From positions 62,001 to 126,000 of the forward strand of contig JADJDU010000003.1 of the NCBI GenBank assembly GCA_016702505.1: a stretch of 64,000 bases of DNA, written 5' to 3'. Positions 25,812-34,884 of this stretch are shown here, one piece after another. The notes below the pieces were generated by a model that had not been told where the DNA came from, ran no database searches, and saw only the letters and a program-made list of their open reading frames with translations. Position 1 is the first letter of the stretch. Every line of letters begins with the position of its first letter. The translations under genes and the position numbers were made by a program. This DNA comes from Microthrixaceae bacterium (GTDB lineage: Bacteria; Actinomycetota; Acidimicrobiia; Acidimicrobiales; Iamiaceae).

Positions 25812-26887
25812 CTGTGCACCTCGACGTTCGAACCCACCTTGCGATCGGCCCAGGTAGCCAAGGTGGCCGATGGGTCGGCCAGTGGGATGTAGTCCACGGC
25901 GCTCACGTAGTCGTCCAAGCCTTGTAGGTAGAAGTCGATGAAGGCGGCCACCGCCTGGTTGTCGGCGGCCGCTCGAGAGTTCACGTACACATAGAGACGG
26001 CGGGCGATCGGGTAGCTGCCGTCCTGGATGGATTCCACCGTTGGCTCGACGCATTTCCCGCCCGGTTCGGCGGCGACGGGCACCAGGTTCACCCCATCGG
26101 CGACAGACCCGAAGGCGAAACCGACCCAGCCCAGACCGCCGGGATCCGCCGTCACGCCCTCGATGATGGCGTTGTCGTCGGGACTGGCCGAGTAGTCGGC
26201 TCGGGCCGACCCGGTCAGATCCTCGGCGACCTTGCCGGCCTCGGCTCGGGCCTTGGCGGTGGGCTCTATCACCAGTTCCACGAAGCTGTCGTAGGTGCCC
26301 GATTCGGTACCCGGCGCGGTTATCACCAGGTTGCTATCGGGAAAGGTGGTGTCAGAGCCCAACTCGGCCGCCAGCGCCTGGGCGTCGGTCCAGTTCGAGA
26401 ACCCTTCGGACTCGGGCCCGATCAGCGCATACAGGTCAGCGAAGCTGAGGCACTCCACCTCGCTGGAATCAGGAACGACCACCGAAAGACCATCGATTCC
26501 CACCTCTAGTTCGATGAACTCGACACCGGCCGCCTCACAAGCCTCGGCCTCTTCGGCTTTGATCGGGCGAGAAGCGTTGGAGACGTCGGTGTCGCCGGCG
26601 CAGAACAGCTTGAATCCATCGCCGGTGCCGGGCCCGTCGACTGAGACCGAGGCCCCGGAGTTCGCGGCCATGAACTCCTCGGCCACCAACGCGGTGATCG
26701 GTTCCACCGTGGATGAACCAGAGATCGTGACCTTGCCCTTGGCGTCACCGCTGGCCGTCGGATCGTCGACCTTCTTCGTGCACGCAGCAGCGGCCACGAC
26801 CACCACTGCCAGGGCCACCACCACCCGTCTCCGGGTTGAGGTCTTCGACCTCGACGACCTACCGGGCAAATCCGGGCTGAGGCTCAC
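25808..26887 (-). CDS. pstS: Phosphate-binding lipoprotein PstS, copy 1
   Basis: 359 residues from GTG 26887. A longer frame exists, but the PHO-box repeats at 26931-26951 lie in it, which favours this start; no clear ribosome site is present. Lipoprotein signal VVVALAVVVVAAAAC with lipidated Cys, then GSSTVEPITALVAEEF, the phosphate-contact segments GPGTGDGFKLFCAGDTDVSN and APGTESGTYDSF, and GLGWVGFAF. Periplasmic-type binding protein, membrane-anchored in Gram-positive organisms. Clearly a paralogue of the neighbouring copy 2, with much of the mature protein identical. Confidence 0.93.
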   Translation of the reverse strand: MSLSPDLPGRSSRSKTSTRRRVVVALAVVVVAAAACTKKVDDPTASGDAKGKVTISGSSTVEPITALVAEEFMAANSGASVSVDGPGTGDGFKLFCAGDTDVSNASRPIKAEEAEACEAAGVEFIELEVGIDGLSVVVPDSSEVECLSFADLYALIGPESEGFSNWTDAQALAAELGSDTTFPDSNLVITAPGTESGTYDSFVELVIEPTAKARAEAGKVAEDLTGSARADYSASPDDNAIIEGVTADPGGLGWVGFAFGSVADGVNLVPVAAEPGGKCVEPTVESIQDGSYPIARRLYVYVNSRAAADNQAVAAFIDFYLQGLDDYVSAVDYIPLADPSATLATWADRKVGSNVEVHR

Positions 26888-26930
26888 GATGACAACGGTA
26901 CGAAGCGATGGTGTCGGCCCCCAAGCGTCG

Positions 26931-26951
26931 AGGTGAACGGAAGGTGAACGG
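26931..26951 (-). promoter_or_regulatory. PHO box upstream of pstS copy 1
   Basis: On the minus strand two copies of GTTCACC stand 11 bases apart (CCGTTCACCTT then CCGTTCACCT), the spacing of PhoP/RegX3 direct-repeat operators in actinobacteria. It lies 44-64 bases before the chosen start, in the 124-base gap between the two pstS genes. Confidence 0.7.
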
Positions 26952-27011
26952 ATTTCGAACACTTCGAAACTCTCCGGGGCCGACATCCATGCCTGCGCTT
27001 CGCCTGAGGCC

Positions 27012-28067
27012 TCAGCCCTGTCGGGTGCCGACCTGACGGTCTTCCCAGGCCTTGACGGTCTCCGCCGGGTCAGCCAGGGCCACGTAGTCGGCCTCCTCGA
27101 CGAACCCGGTCAGGCCCTCGAGGTAGTAGTCGACGAAGCTGGCCAATGAGCTGTTCTCCTCCGCCTTCGCCTTGTTCACGTAGATGAACAGGTCTCGGGC
27201 AATCGGGTATGAACCGTCCTGGATGGTCGCTGCGGTGGGCTCGACGCACTCACCGCCAGCTTCGGCCGCCACCGGCATGAGACGGACCCCATCAGCCTGG
27301 TCGGCGAAAGCGAAGCCCACCCAGCCCAGGCCTCCGTCGTCGGTGGCGACGCCTTCGATGATGGCGTTGTCATCGGGGCTGGCCGAATAGTCGGCACGGG
27401 CGGCGCCGACCTCGTCCTCGGTGATCTTGCCGGCCTCGACCCGCGCCTCACCAGCCTTCTCGATCACCAGTTCCACGAAGCTGTCGTAGGTGCCCGACTC
27501 GGTGCCGGGAGCGGTGATCACCAAGTTCTGGTCCGGGAAGGTGGTGTCCGAGCCCAACTCGGCGGCGAGCGCCTGAGCATCGGTCCACTTCGAGAAGCCT
27601 TCGGACTCAGGCCCGATCAGCGCGTACAGGTCAGCGAAGCTGAGGCACTCCAAGGTGTTGGACTCGGGGGCGATCACCGACAGCCCGTCGATGGCCACCT
27701 TCAGCTCGATGAACTCGACACCGGCCGCCTCGCAGGCCTCGGCCTCCTCGTCCTTGATCGGGCGAGAAGCGTTGGAGATGTCGGTCTCTCCCTCACAGAA
27801 CAACTTGAACCCGTCTCCGGTGCCAGGCCCGTCCACCGAGACCTCGACCTCGTTGTCGGCCATGAAGCTCTCGGCCACCAACGCGGTGATGGGCTCGACC
27901 GTCGACGAGCCCGAGATGGTGATGGAGCCCGCCCCAGCCGGGGCCTCGCCGTTCGCCGAGGTCGTGGTCGATGCCTTCTCGTCCTCCTTCTTGGAGCACG
28001 CTCCCAGCATCAATCCGGGGACGACGACCGCAGCGGTAATTGCGGTCCGGTACTTCTTGGAGATCAC
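27012..28067 (-). CDS. pstS: Phosphate-binding lipoprotein PstS, copy 2
   Basis: 351 residues from GTG 28067, preceded by AAGGAGG at good spacing; the longer frame upstream is rejected. Lipoprotein signal ITAAVVVPGLMLGAC, a Ser/Thr/Glu linker, then the same PstS fold signatures as copy 1 (GSSTVEPITALVAESF, APGTESGTYDSF, GLGWVGFAFADQ). It has its own PHO box upstream and its own strong ribosome site. That suggests it is the more highly expressed binding protein, with copy 1 read either from its own promoter or by read-through. Confidence 0.93.
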   Translation of the reverse strand: MISKKYRTAITAAVVVPGLMLGACSKKEDEKASTTTSANGEAPAGAGSITISGSSTVEPITALVAESFMADNEVEVSVDGPGTGDGFKLFCEGETDISNASRPIKDEEAEACEAAGVEFIELKVAIDGLSVIAPESNTLECLSFADLYALIGPESEGFSKWTDAQALAAELGSDTTFPDQNLVITAPGTESGTYDSFVELVIEKAGEARVEAGKITEDEVGAARADYSASPDDNAIIEGVATDDGGLGWVGFAFADQADGVRLMPVAAEAGGECVEPTAATIQDGSYPIARDLFIYVNKAKAEENSSLASFVDYYLEGLTGFVEEADYVALADPAETVKAWEDRQVGTRQG

Positions 28068-28135
28068 GGATTGCCCTCCTTGGGCGGACGTTTGTCGTTG
28101 ACGTCCAGGACGGTAAGGAGGGCGGGTTTCGCTTC

Positions 28136-28167
28136 GGAGGTGACGAGCTGAACTGGAGGTGAACTGG
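28136..28167 (-). promoter_or_regulatory. PHO box upstream of pstS copy 2
   Basis: Minus strand carries GTTCACCTCCA followed 11 bases later by GTTCAGCTCGT and then TCACCTCC, giving two to three direct repeat units. Located 69-100 bases before the GTG start, in the gap after ppk. Confidence 0.68.
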
Positions 28168-28238
28168 TACCCAACACTTTCCTCGGCTGCCGTCAACGGC
28201 GTGACGTCAGACACAAATGGCCGAGGATTGCATCGGTT

Positions 28239-30842
28239 TCAATCGGTCGAGGCTTTCACCGCAGAGTGGAGACGACGGGGGAAAATCCGGTCATGGGGGT
28301 AGGTCAGGAGTGACTCGGCTTCGGGGATCGGAAGCCAACGGGCCTCGTCGACCTCGTCGTTGGGCTTGAAGTCACCACCGTCTACCTCCATCGCCCAATA
28401 GCGAACCTGCTTCGACCGGCCTTTGCGATCGTGGTAACGGACAGCCCCCAACTCGGTGCCGAGCGGGCCGTGACAACCGGTCTCCTCCGAGGTTTCCCGC
28501 AGGGCGCAGTCCTCATCGGCCTCCCCCGGTTCGCACTTGCCCTTGGGCAGCGACCAGTCGTCGTAGCGGGGCCGATGGACTACCAACACCTCCACGTCGC
28601 CGTGCTCAGACCACCGCCACGGGACCGTCCCCGCCGCTCGCACCTCGATGGGCGCCCGCCGATCCGCTGGCGGATGTGCACCATCGTTGCTCCCAGACCC
28701 CTTGGCTCCAGCGCCGTTCACCCCATCGGCCTGTCCACCAAGCAGGGACGACGCCGGGGTCACCGTCCCCTCGGAGCGACGGCTCCGACCGGTCGCCAGC
28801 TCCTGGCACCGCAGGTGGGTGTCCACCTGGCCGAGCCGCTCCACGTGGGTCCAGACCCCGTCACCATCGAGAGCCCAGGCCAACGTGTCATCAGAGAGGT
28901 TCACCTCCAACAGTTCGTCTACGAGCCCCTGGAGGGTGCGGTCCATGACCGGGACCAAGGCCTCGACGCGGCCGTCGAGGTTGCGGGGCATCAAATCAGC
29001 CGACCCGATGTAGACCATCGGGACACCGAGGCCACCACCGTTGGCGAACCGGTAAATGCGGGAGTGCTCCAGGTAGCGGCCGATCACCGAGCGAACCCGG
29101 ATGTTCTCCGACAGCCCCGGGACCCCGGGCCGCAGGCAGCAGATGCCCCGCACCACCAGATCCACCTGCACGCCTGCCGCCGACGCCTCGTAAAGGCGGT
29201 CGATCGCCACCGGGTCGACCAGGCTGTTCATCTTCATGGTGATGCGCCCGGTACCAGCCGGGGCTGCGATCTCAGCGTCGATCATGGCCAACAACCGGTC
29301 ACGCATCGAGTGAGGGGCCACCAACAGTCGGCGGTACTCGACGTTGCGGCCGTAACCGGTGAGATAGTTGAAGAGCTGGGTGAGGTCGGCGGTGATGTCG
29401 GGGTCAGCGGTCAAGATGCCCAGATCCTCATAGAGGCGGGCCGTCTTGGCGTTGTAGTTGCCGGTGCCGATGTGGCAGTAGCTGCGCACCGCCTGACCCT
29501 CGTCTCGCACCACCAGCGCCGTCTTGGTGTGGGTCTTGAGCCCGACCAGGCCATAGGTGACGTGAACGCCGGCCTGTTCCAGGGCTCGGGCCCAGCCGAT
29601 GTTGGCCGCCTCGTCGAAGCGGGCCTTGAGCTCTACCAGCGCCGCCACCTGCTTGCCCCGTTCGGCGGCCCGCACCAAGGACTTGACGATGTCGCTGTCA
29701 CCCGAGGTGCGGTAGAGCGTCAGCTTGATGGCCAGCACCTTGGGATCGCGCGATGCCTGACGGACGAACTCCTCCACCGACGAAGAGAACGAGTCATAGG
29801 GATGGTGCACCATCACGTCGCCCTCGTCGATCACCGAGAAGATGTCCAACGGGGCGGCATCGTCTCGGGCGGTGAGGCGAGCCTGGGTGACCGGTGTCCA
29901 CGGTTCGTCCTTCAAGTCGGGCCGGTCCAATGCGTTGAGGGCCCACAATCCACCCAGGTCGAGCGGACAAACCGTGAGCTGTACCGCCCGGTCGGTCAGC
30001 TCCAGCTCACGCACCAACAGGTCACGGACCTCGGGGATGACCATGGCGTCGAGCTCGAGGCGAACGGCGGCACCGAAGCGACGGCGGCGCAGCTCCATCT
30101 CCACCGCGGCCAACAGGTCGTCGGCCTCTTCCTCCGCCAAGGTCAGGTCTGCGTTTCGGGTGACCCGGAACGCAGTGGTGCCGACCACATCCATTCCGGG
30201 GAACAGCCGATCGAGGTGAGCGGCGATCACCTGTTCCAACGGAACGAAACGCTCCCCGTCGGGCATCACCACGAAACGGGGCAGCACCGGCGGCACCTTC
30301 ACCCGGGCGAAGTGCCGTTCACCGGTATCGGGATCTCGCAGCACCACCGCCAGGTTCAGCGACAGATCCGAGATGTAGGGGAAAGGGTGACCAGGATCGA
30401 CAGCCAACGGGGTGAGCACCGGAAATATCCGGTTCTCGAACTCACCGACCAGGTAGGCCCGGTCGTCGTCATCGAGCTGCTCCCAACTGGAGAACACGAT
30501 CCCCACCCCGGCCAAGGCCGGGACCAGCTCGTTGAGAAACAGCTCCTCGACCCGGTGCACCAGCTCGGCCACCCGGTCGGTGATCAGGTCGAGCTGCTCG
30601 TTGGCGGTCAGGCCATCGGGAGAACGACCTCCGACACCGGCAGCCACCCGGTCGGCCAGGCCAGCGATGCGGACCTGGAAGAACTCGTCGAGGTTCTGGC
30701 TGAAGATGGCACAGAACTTGGTGCGTTCCAGCAGTGGCACCGATTGGTCGGCGGCCATCTCCAGCACCCGGGCGTTGAAATCGAGCCAGGACAGCTCGCG
30801 GTTCAAGAACCGTTGGGGTGAATCGGCTAGCTGGTCGTCCAT
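28239..30842 (-). CDS. ppk: Polyphosphate kinase 1 fused to a C-terminal Nudix hydrolase
   Basis: 867 residues. Residues about 10-690 are PPK1: the N domain opens RFLNRELSWLDFNARVLEMA, and the catalytic domains contain the autophosphorylated His in CHIGTGNYNAKTARLYEDLG and the second His in LEHSRIYRFANGG. After a Gly/Ser-rich linker (about 690-730) comes a Nudix domain (about 733-860) with the full box GKCEPGEADEDCALRETSEE followed by TG. PPK1 alone is usually about 690-720 residues, so the Nudix part is a real fusion, with no stop or start between. PPK1 makes polyphosphate from ATP; the Nudix part resembles MutT1/diadenosine-polyphosphate hydrolases and may cleave a related nucleotide or polyphosphate end. 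Placed directly before pstS2 on the same strand. Confidence 0.93.
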   Translation of the reverse strand: MDDQLADSPQRFLNRELSWLDFNARVLEMAADQSVPLLERTKFCAIFSQNLDEFFQVRIAGLADRVAAGVGGRSPDGLTANEQLDLITDRVAELVHRVEELFLNELVPALAGVGIVFSSWEQLDDDDRAYLVGEFENRIFPVLTPLAVDPGHPFPYISDLSLNLAVVLRDPDTGERHFARVKVPPVLPRFVVMPDGERFVPLEQVIAAHLDRLFPGMDVVGTTAFRVTRNADLTLAEEEADDLLAAVEMELRRRRFGAAVRLELDAMVIPEVRDLLVRELELTDRAVQLTVCPLDLGGLWALNALDRPDLKDEPWTPVTQARLTARDDAAPLDIFSVIDEGDVMVHHPYDSFSSSVEEFVRQASRDPKVLAIKLTLYRTSGDSDIVKSLVRAAERGKQVAALVELKARFDEAANIGWARALEQAGVHVTYGLVGLKTHTKTALVVRDEGQAVRSYCHIGTGNYNAKTARLYEDLGILTADPDITADLTQLFNYLTGYGRNVEYRRLLVAPHSMRDRLLAMIDAEIAAPAGTGRITMKMNSLVDPVAIDRLYEASAAGVQVDLVVRGICCLRPGVPGLSENIRVRSVIGRYLEHSRIYRFANGGGLGVPMVYIGSADLMPRNLDGRVEALVPVMDRTLQGLVDELLEVNLSDDTLAWALDGDGVWTHVERLGQVDTHLRCQELATGRSRRSEGTVTPASSLLGGQADGVNGAGAKGSGSNDGAHPPADRRAPIEVRAAGTVPWRWSEHGDVEVLVVHRPRYDDWSLPKGKCEPGEADEDCALRETSEETGCHGPLGTELGAVRYHDRKGRSKQVRYWAMEVDGGDFKPNDEVDEARWLPIPEAESLLTYPHDRIFPRRLHSAVKASTD

Positions 30843-30911
30843 CTCCGGAGGGTACCCACCCGACCGCAGATGGGCACAGGGGTCCGACGGAAGTTCACCC
30901 GCTGGTCACCT

Positions 30912-31181
30912 TCACTCCTCTGGGATGCCGAGGTCCCACTCGAGGATCAGATTCTCCCGCTCGGCGTCACGAACCACCCGCTCGCGGTTGCGCCGGAACT
31001 GGGGATCGTGAGGTGGAACGAGCTGGAGGCGGGCCTGCATCCGGTCCCGGAAACCGTCCACCATGGCCCGGTCGCCGAAGTCGCTCTGAAGCTCCCAATG
31101 GGGGGCCACCGGACCGAGGTACACCACCCGAACGTGGCCCACGGGCGGCTCGGTGTGAAGGGGGGCTTCGGTCTGTGACAT
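30912..31181 (-). CDS. Conserved small hypothetical protein
   Basis: 89-residue soluble protein, start ATG 31181, ending 70 bases before ppk on the same strand. It has a short beta-rich start (VRVVYLGPVAPHWELQSDFG) and a charged helical second half with many Arg and Glu. No signal peptide, membrane helix or motif is visible and I do not recognise the family. Codon use matches neighbouring chromosomal genes, which supports it being real. Confidence 0.65.
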   Translation of the reverse strand: MSQTEAPLHTEPPVGHVRVVYLGPVAPHWELQSDFGDRAMVDGFRDRMQARLQLVPPHDPQFRRNRERVVRDAERENLILEWDLGIPEE

Positions 31182-31236
31182 GGCGCTGATCCTACCGGCC
31201 CGTCACCGGCACACCGCCAGCCGTATCCCCGAGGGG

Positions 31237-32949
31237 TCAGGTCACCTTCACGCTTCTGCTGTGCCAACCGGTGGCGCCGTCGGGGGCGGGCGCCGCCACC
31301 ACCGGGGTCTGGGTTTCGCCTTCGCCATCGGTGGCTCGCACGGTGATCTGGTGTTCACCGACCGATGCGCGCCACCGGTAGTGCCACTGGACCCATGTGT
31401 TCTCACTGGCCACGTCCCCCAGCTCGCAGCGCTTCCAGGGGCCATCGTCGATTCTCACCTCGACCGCCGAGATGCCTCGGGTGGGTGCCCACGCCACGCC
31501 AGCCACATCGGTCATCCCGGCCGACAACTCGGCGCCTCCTTTCGGTACGTCGATGCGCGACATGGTCTTGATCGGGCCCTCCTTGGCCCAACCGCGCGGT
31601 ACCCAGTATCCGTCGAAATCGTCCCAGCGAGTCACCTCGATGGCGTCGAGCCACTTGGTGGCCGACACGTACCCGTACAGCCCAGCGACCACGAGGCGGG
31701 CCGGGAATCCATGACGGACCGGCAGCGGTTCGCCGTTCATGGCGTAGGCGACCAAAGCCACCCGGCCATCGGTGGCCACGTCCATGGGAAACCCGGCCGT
31801 CCACCCATCCAAGGACCGTCCCACGACCTGACCACCAGCACCGGTGGCCACCGAGTGCACCCCGGCCCGTTCCAACAACAACCCGAGCGGGACGCCCTGC
31901 CACCGGGCGTTACCTACCAGGTCTCCACCGACCCGGTTGCTGACACAAGACAACGTGACCGTCTCCTCCACCGAGGCCAGGGCCAGCAGTTCGGCGTAGG
32001 TCAACTCGAACGGCCGATCGACGAGGCCATCGACGCGCAGTCGCCAGGTATCCAGATCGACCTGGGGGACGGTAAGCGCGGTGTCGATCCGGTAGAAGTC
32101 CTGGTTAGGGGTGATGTAGGGACTTACCCGAGCCACATCCAACGACGGGGTCGGAGTGGACGACGACGGGGCAGGTTCGGGGAGCACGACCTTGGCCCGC
32201 TCCGCTTCCGACGAGCCCACCGACGCCAGGTGGCGACCGATGGTGGCCACCACCGCGGCGGCGGCCACCACCCCGCCCGAGATGGCCAGGAACGTCCGGC
32301 GCGCCACCGCTACCGGGAACATCGAGCTGGACGGCGCTGCCTCCAATCGACCGCCGACGGCCACACCGTCCACCACCACACCGTCCACCACCACACCGCC
32401 TGGGACTGCCACGCCGCCGGGGGATCGATCACCGCCACGAAGGCGGCGAGCCACGCTCAACAGGCCCCACAGCACAGCGATCCCGGTCACCACCGCCATC
32501 GACGACGCCACCAGACCGGTGGCGGTACGAGACAGTTCGTCGGTTCGGTATGACTGGAACCCAACCGCACCAAAGGCCACGAACCCCGCTATCGCGACCA
32601 CGAAACGGCGACTGGCGGCCACGCCCAACACCGCTCCCGCCCCCAGGGACACGACGACGATACCCACGACCAGGGCCACCTTGTCGTTGGTGCCGAAGAG
32701 GGCGACGGCGATGTCCTTGAGCGAGGCGGCAAACCGATCGATGAAAGCGGCTCCGACCACCGACACCGGCGACGGCTGGCCGCCCCCGGCCAAGCCGGCC
32801 ACCAACTCCCCTACGGCCAAGGCCGATGCCGCCGCCGCCGATCCTGCCAACGCAGCCCAGCCTCTGGGCACCGAGGTCGACACCACCGACATCGGCGTGA
32901 GCACCTCGGGCGAATAGCTGTCGGTGGGGGAATGTCCTTGCTCGGTCAC
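31237..32949 (-). CDS. YedY/sulfite-oxidase-type molybdoenzyme with membrane N terminus
   Basis: 570 residues. About residues 20-180 hold four to five hydrophobic helices; at about 195-225 a further membrane segment follows RRTFLAISGG. The molybdopterin domain (about 265-440) has the ligand Cys in VTLSCVSNRVGG and the RVDGLV and GVPLGLLLERAGV blocks. The C-terminal dimerisation domain (about 455-565) follows with WAPTRGISAVEVRIDDGPW. The catalytic domain is predicted outside, tethered by the helices. It probably reduces or oxidises a small sulfur- or oxygen-bearing substrate, not identifiable here. No partner cytochrome gene is adjacent. Start ATG 32949. Confidence 0.88.
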   Translation of the reverse strand: MTEQGHSPTDSYSPEVLTPMSVVSTSVPRGWAALAGSAAAASALAVGELVAGLAGGGQPSPVSVVGAAFIDRFAASLKDIAVALFGTNDKVALVVGIVVVSLGAGAVLGVAASRRFVVAIAGFVAFGAVGFQSYRTDELSRTATGLVASSMAVVTGIAVLWGLLSVARRLRGGDRSPGGVAVPGGVVVDGVVVDGVAVGGRLEAAPSSSMFPVAVARRTFLAISGGVVAAAAVVATIGRHLASVGSSEAERAKVVLPEPAPSSSTPTPSLDVARVSPYITPNQDFYRIDTALTVPQVDLDTWRLRVDGLVDRPFELTYAELLALASVEETVTLSCVSNRVGGDLVGNARWQGVPLGLLLERAGVHSVATGAGGQVVGRSLDGWTAGFPMDVATDGRVALVAYAMNGEPLPVRHGFPARLVVAGLYGYVSATKWLDAIEVTRWDDFDGYWVPRGWAKEGPIKTMSRIDVPKGGAELSAGMTDVAGVAWAPTRGISAVEVRIDDGPWKRCELGDVASENTWVQWHYRWRASVGEHQITVRATDGEGETQTPVVAAPAPDGATGWHSRSVKVT

Positions 32950-32996
32950 CTCACGCCCCTAACTCCACGACCCTCGCTCGATCCGTCCGACCCTCC

Positions 32997-34403
32997 TCAA
33001 TTGGAGCCCAACGTGACCTCCAGGTTGGTTCGTCGCCCCATCCGCTCAACCGTCACGGTCACCCTGTCTCCGGGTTCGGCCGAGCGCACCAGACCGGTGA
33101 GCTGCTCGCTTGAAACCACGGCGGTGCCATCGAAGTCCACCACCACATCTCCGACCTCGATGCCCCCATCGGAGGCGGGCGAATCGGGTTCGACCGCCGC
33201 CACCAGCGCTCCGGCTTCGGCCGTGACCCCGTACTGGGTTCGCACGGCCTGATCGAGGTCCTCGTCCACCGTCACCGACCGGATCCCCAACAGAGCGGTG
33301 TTCCCGGTCAGGTCGCCTTCTCCAGCCTCGAGGCGGGGGATCAGATCCTTCACCGAGTCGATGGCGATCGAGAACCCGACGTTCTGAGCCCCTTCGATGA
33401 TGGCGGTGTTGATCCCCACCACCCGCCCTTCGGCGTCCACCAGCGGCCCGCCCGAGTTGCCTGGGTTGATGGCGGCGTCGGTCTGGATCAGGTGCTCGAG
33501 CGAAACTCGGCCATCACTGATGCTGCGATCCTTGGCAGACACGATCCCGCGGGTGACGCTGGGGTCACCGCCGAGGTTCAGGGCGTTGCCGATGGCGACC
33601 ACGTCGTCTCCCACCCTCAGGTTGGCCGAGGAACCGAGTACCGCCGGGGTGAGACCGGTGCGTCGGGCCCGGATCAGTGCGATGTCTTGGGCTGTCTCGG
33701 CCCCGACCAGCTCCGCCGGAGCGGTGGTGCCGTCGTTGAAGCGCACGGTGATCACGCCCCCTGCTCCCTCCACCACGTGTGCGTTCGTGAGGATCAAACC
33801 GTCTTCGGAGATCACAACCCCAGACCCTGACCCACCGAAGATTGAATCGTCGTGCCCGGTCTGGATCGTGACCACCGAAGGCTGCGCCTTGTCGAGAATG
33901 GCCCGTATGTCCAGAGCGCCGATGGTGGTGGCACTGGCGCCGTTGGCTACGTCCCCATCGCGGCCGTGGCGATGACCGAGGGCGTAGACACCGAAGGCCG
34001 AACCGACCACCAACGCACCGACGAGGAAGGCGATGAACACCGCAAGGGCGTTGCCCCGCCGGGGAGGGGTGGACCCGGGAACGGGACCGTCGAGGAGCGG
34101 AGGAGGCGCATCTACCGGTGGCGACGACGGGGTGCCGACCGGCCTCCAGTGGTCGGCCACCGGGGCTCGGCCTGCGCTGTCGACCGTGGGTCGAGGGCCG
34201 TTCCACGTCGAGGTGGACGGGCCACGAGCGGGTTCCGCCGGTGACGGTGACGCCGGTGACGGTGACGTGGGTCCTGGCGCGCCCGCCCTTCCCTCGACGT
34301 TGCGCCTGGTTCGATCACGACGCGCCGGCGGGGAAGGTTCAACGCCCGGCCGAGGCGCCCACGGCGACCACGAACCACCGCTGCTGGTCCCCGGATGACT
34401 CAT
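32997..34403 (-). CDS. HtrA/DegP-type serine protease with PDZ domain
   Basis: 468 residues from ATG 34403. A Pro/Ser-rich cytoplasmic N terminus of about 120 residues precedes one membrane anchor (ALAVFIAFLVGALVVGSAFG). The trypsin-like domain shows the triad His in LTNAHVVEGA, Asp in DIALIRARR and Ser in GNSGGPLVD. A single PDZ domain (about 375-460) contains SPASDGGIEVGDVVVDFDG. This is the PepD/HtrA architecture of actinobacteria, acting on misfolded or specific envelope proteins outside the membrane. It stands alone between the molybdoenzyme and whiB. Confidence 0.93.
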   Translation of the reverse strand: MSHPGTSSGGSWSPWAPRPGVEPSPPARRDRTRRNVEGRAGAPGPTSPSPASPSPAEPARGPSTSTWNGPRPTVDSAGRAPVADHWRPVGTPSSPPVDAPPPLLDGPVPGSTPPRRGNALAVFIAFLVGALVVGSAFGVYALGHRHGRDGDVANGASATTIGALDIRAILDKAQPSVVTIQTGHDDSIFGGSGSGVVISEDGLILTNAHVVEGAGGVITVRFNDGTTAPAELVGAETAQDIALIRARRTGLTPAVLGSSANLRVGDDVVAIGNALNLGGDPSVTRGIVSAKDRSISDGRVSLEHLIQTDAAINPGNSGGPLVDAEGRVVGINTAIIEGAQNVGFSIAIDSVKDLIPRLEAGEGDLTGNTALLGIRSVTVDEDLDQAVRTQYGVTAEAGALVAAVEPDSPASDGGIEVGDVVVDFDGTAVVSSEQLTGLVRSAEPGDRVTVTVERMGRRTNLEVTLGSN

Positions 34404-34593
34404 AGGGACATGCAATCAGGTTTTCCCAGTATCTCCACAGCGCCTGCACCGAATCCTCACACGAGTCGGGGAACGATGTCCCCGGCGGTTTCGTCTCGCT
34501 TTATGGCCGACCCGCCACCATCACCACATCGAGGATGTCCCGAACCGGCAGCCGACCCTCGGACGCCGCCAGCGGGACGGAGGAGACCCACCG

Positions 34594-34884
34594 ATGGAAC
34601 CGATCCAGCCCACGTGGATGAGCCGGGGAAGCTGCCGCAACTATCCCGCGGCCGCGTTCTTCCCCAGCGACGGCGTGGGGGTGGACGCCGCCCGCAAGAT
34701 CTGCGCGGATTGCCCCGTCAAGGATGACTGCCGTGAGTACGCCCTCGAACAGCGGATCGAGCACGGCGTGTGGGGCGGCTGCTCCGAACGGGAACGGCGC
34801 CGCATCCTCAAGTCCCGGCGAGACAAGGTCGGAGCCGTGGCCGCCGACCACCGGTCAGACCGAGAACCGGTAACCGTCTACTGA
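34594..34884 (+). CDS. WhiB-family iron-sulfur transcription factor
   Basis: 96 residues. The four cluster ligands are Cys14 (RGSCRNYP), then the CADCPVKDDC group; WhiB proteins use C-x(n)-C-x2-C-x5-C. The GVWGG turn and the basic tail ERRRILKSRRD that contacts DNA follow. WhiB proteins bind a 4Fe-4S cluster and partner the primary sigma factor, found only in actinobacteria and their phages. The subclass (WhiB1, 2 or other) cannot be fixed. The 3' end overlaps the convergent gene by 7 bases. Confidence 0.94.
   Translation: MEPIQPTWMSRGSCRNYPAAAFFPSDGVGVDAARKICADCPVKDDCREYALEQRIEHGVWGGCSERERRRILKSRRDKVGAVAADHRSDREPVTVY

Noticed and set aside
28431..30821. Long open frame on the plus strand opposite ppk
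   Set aside because: Shadow of the high-GC third codon positions of ppk; the protein has no coherent domain, whereas the other strand is a complete PPK1-Nudix.
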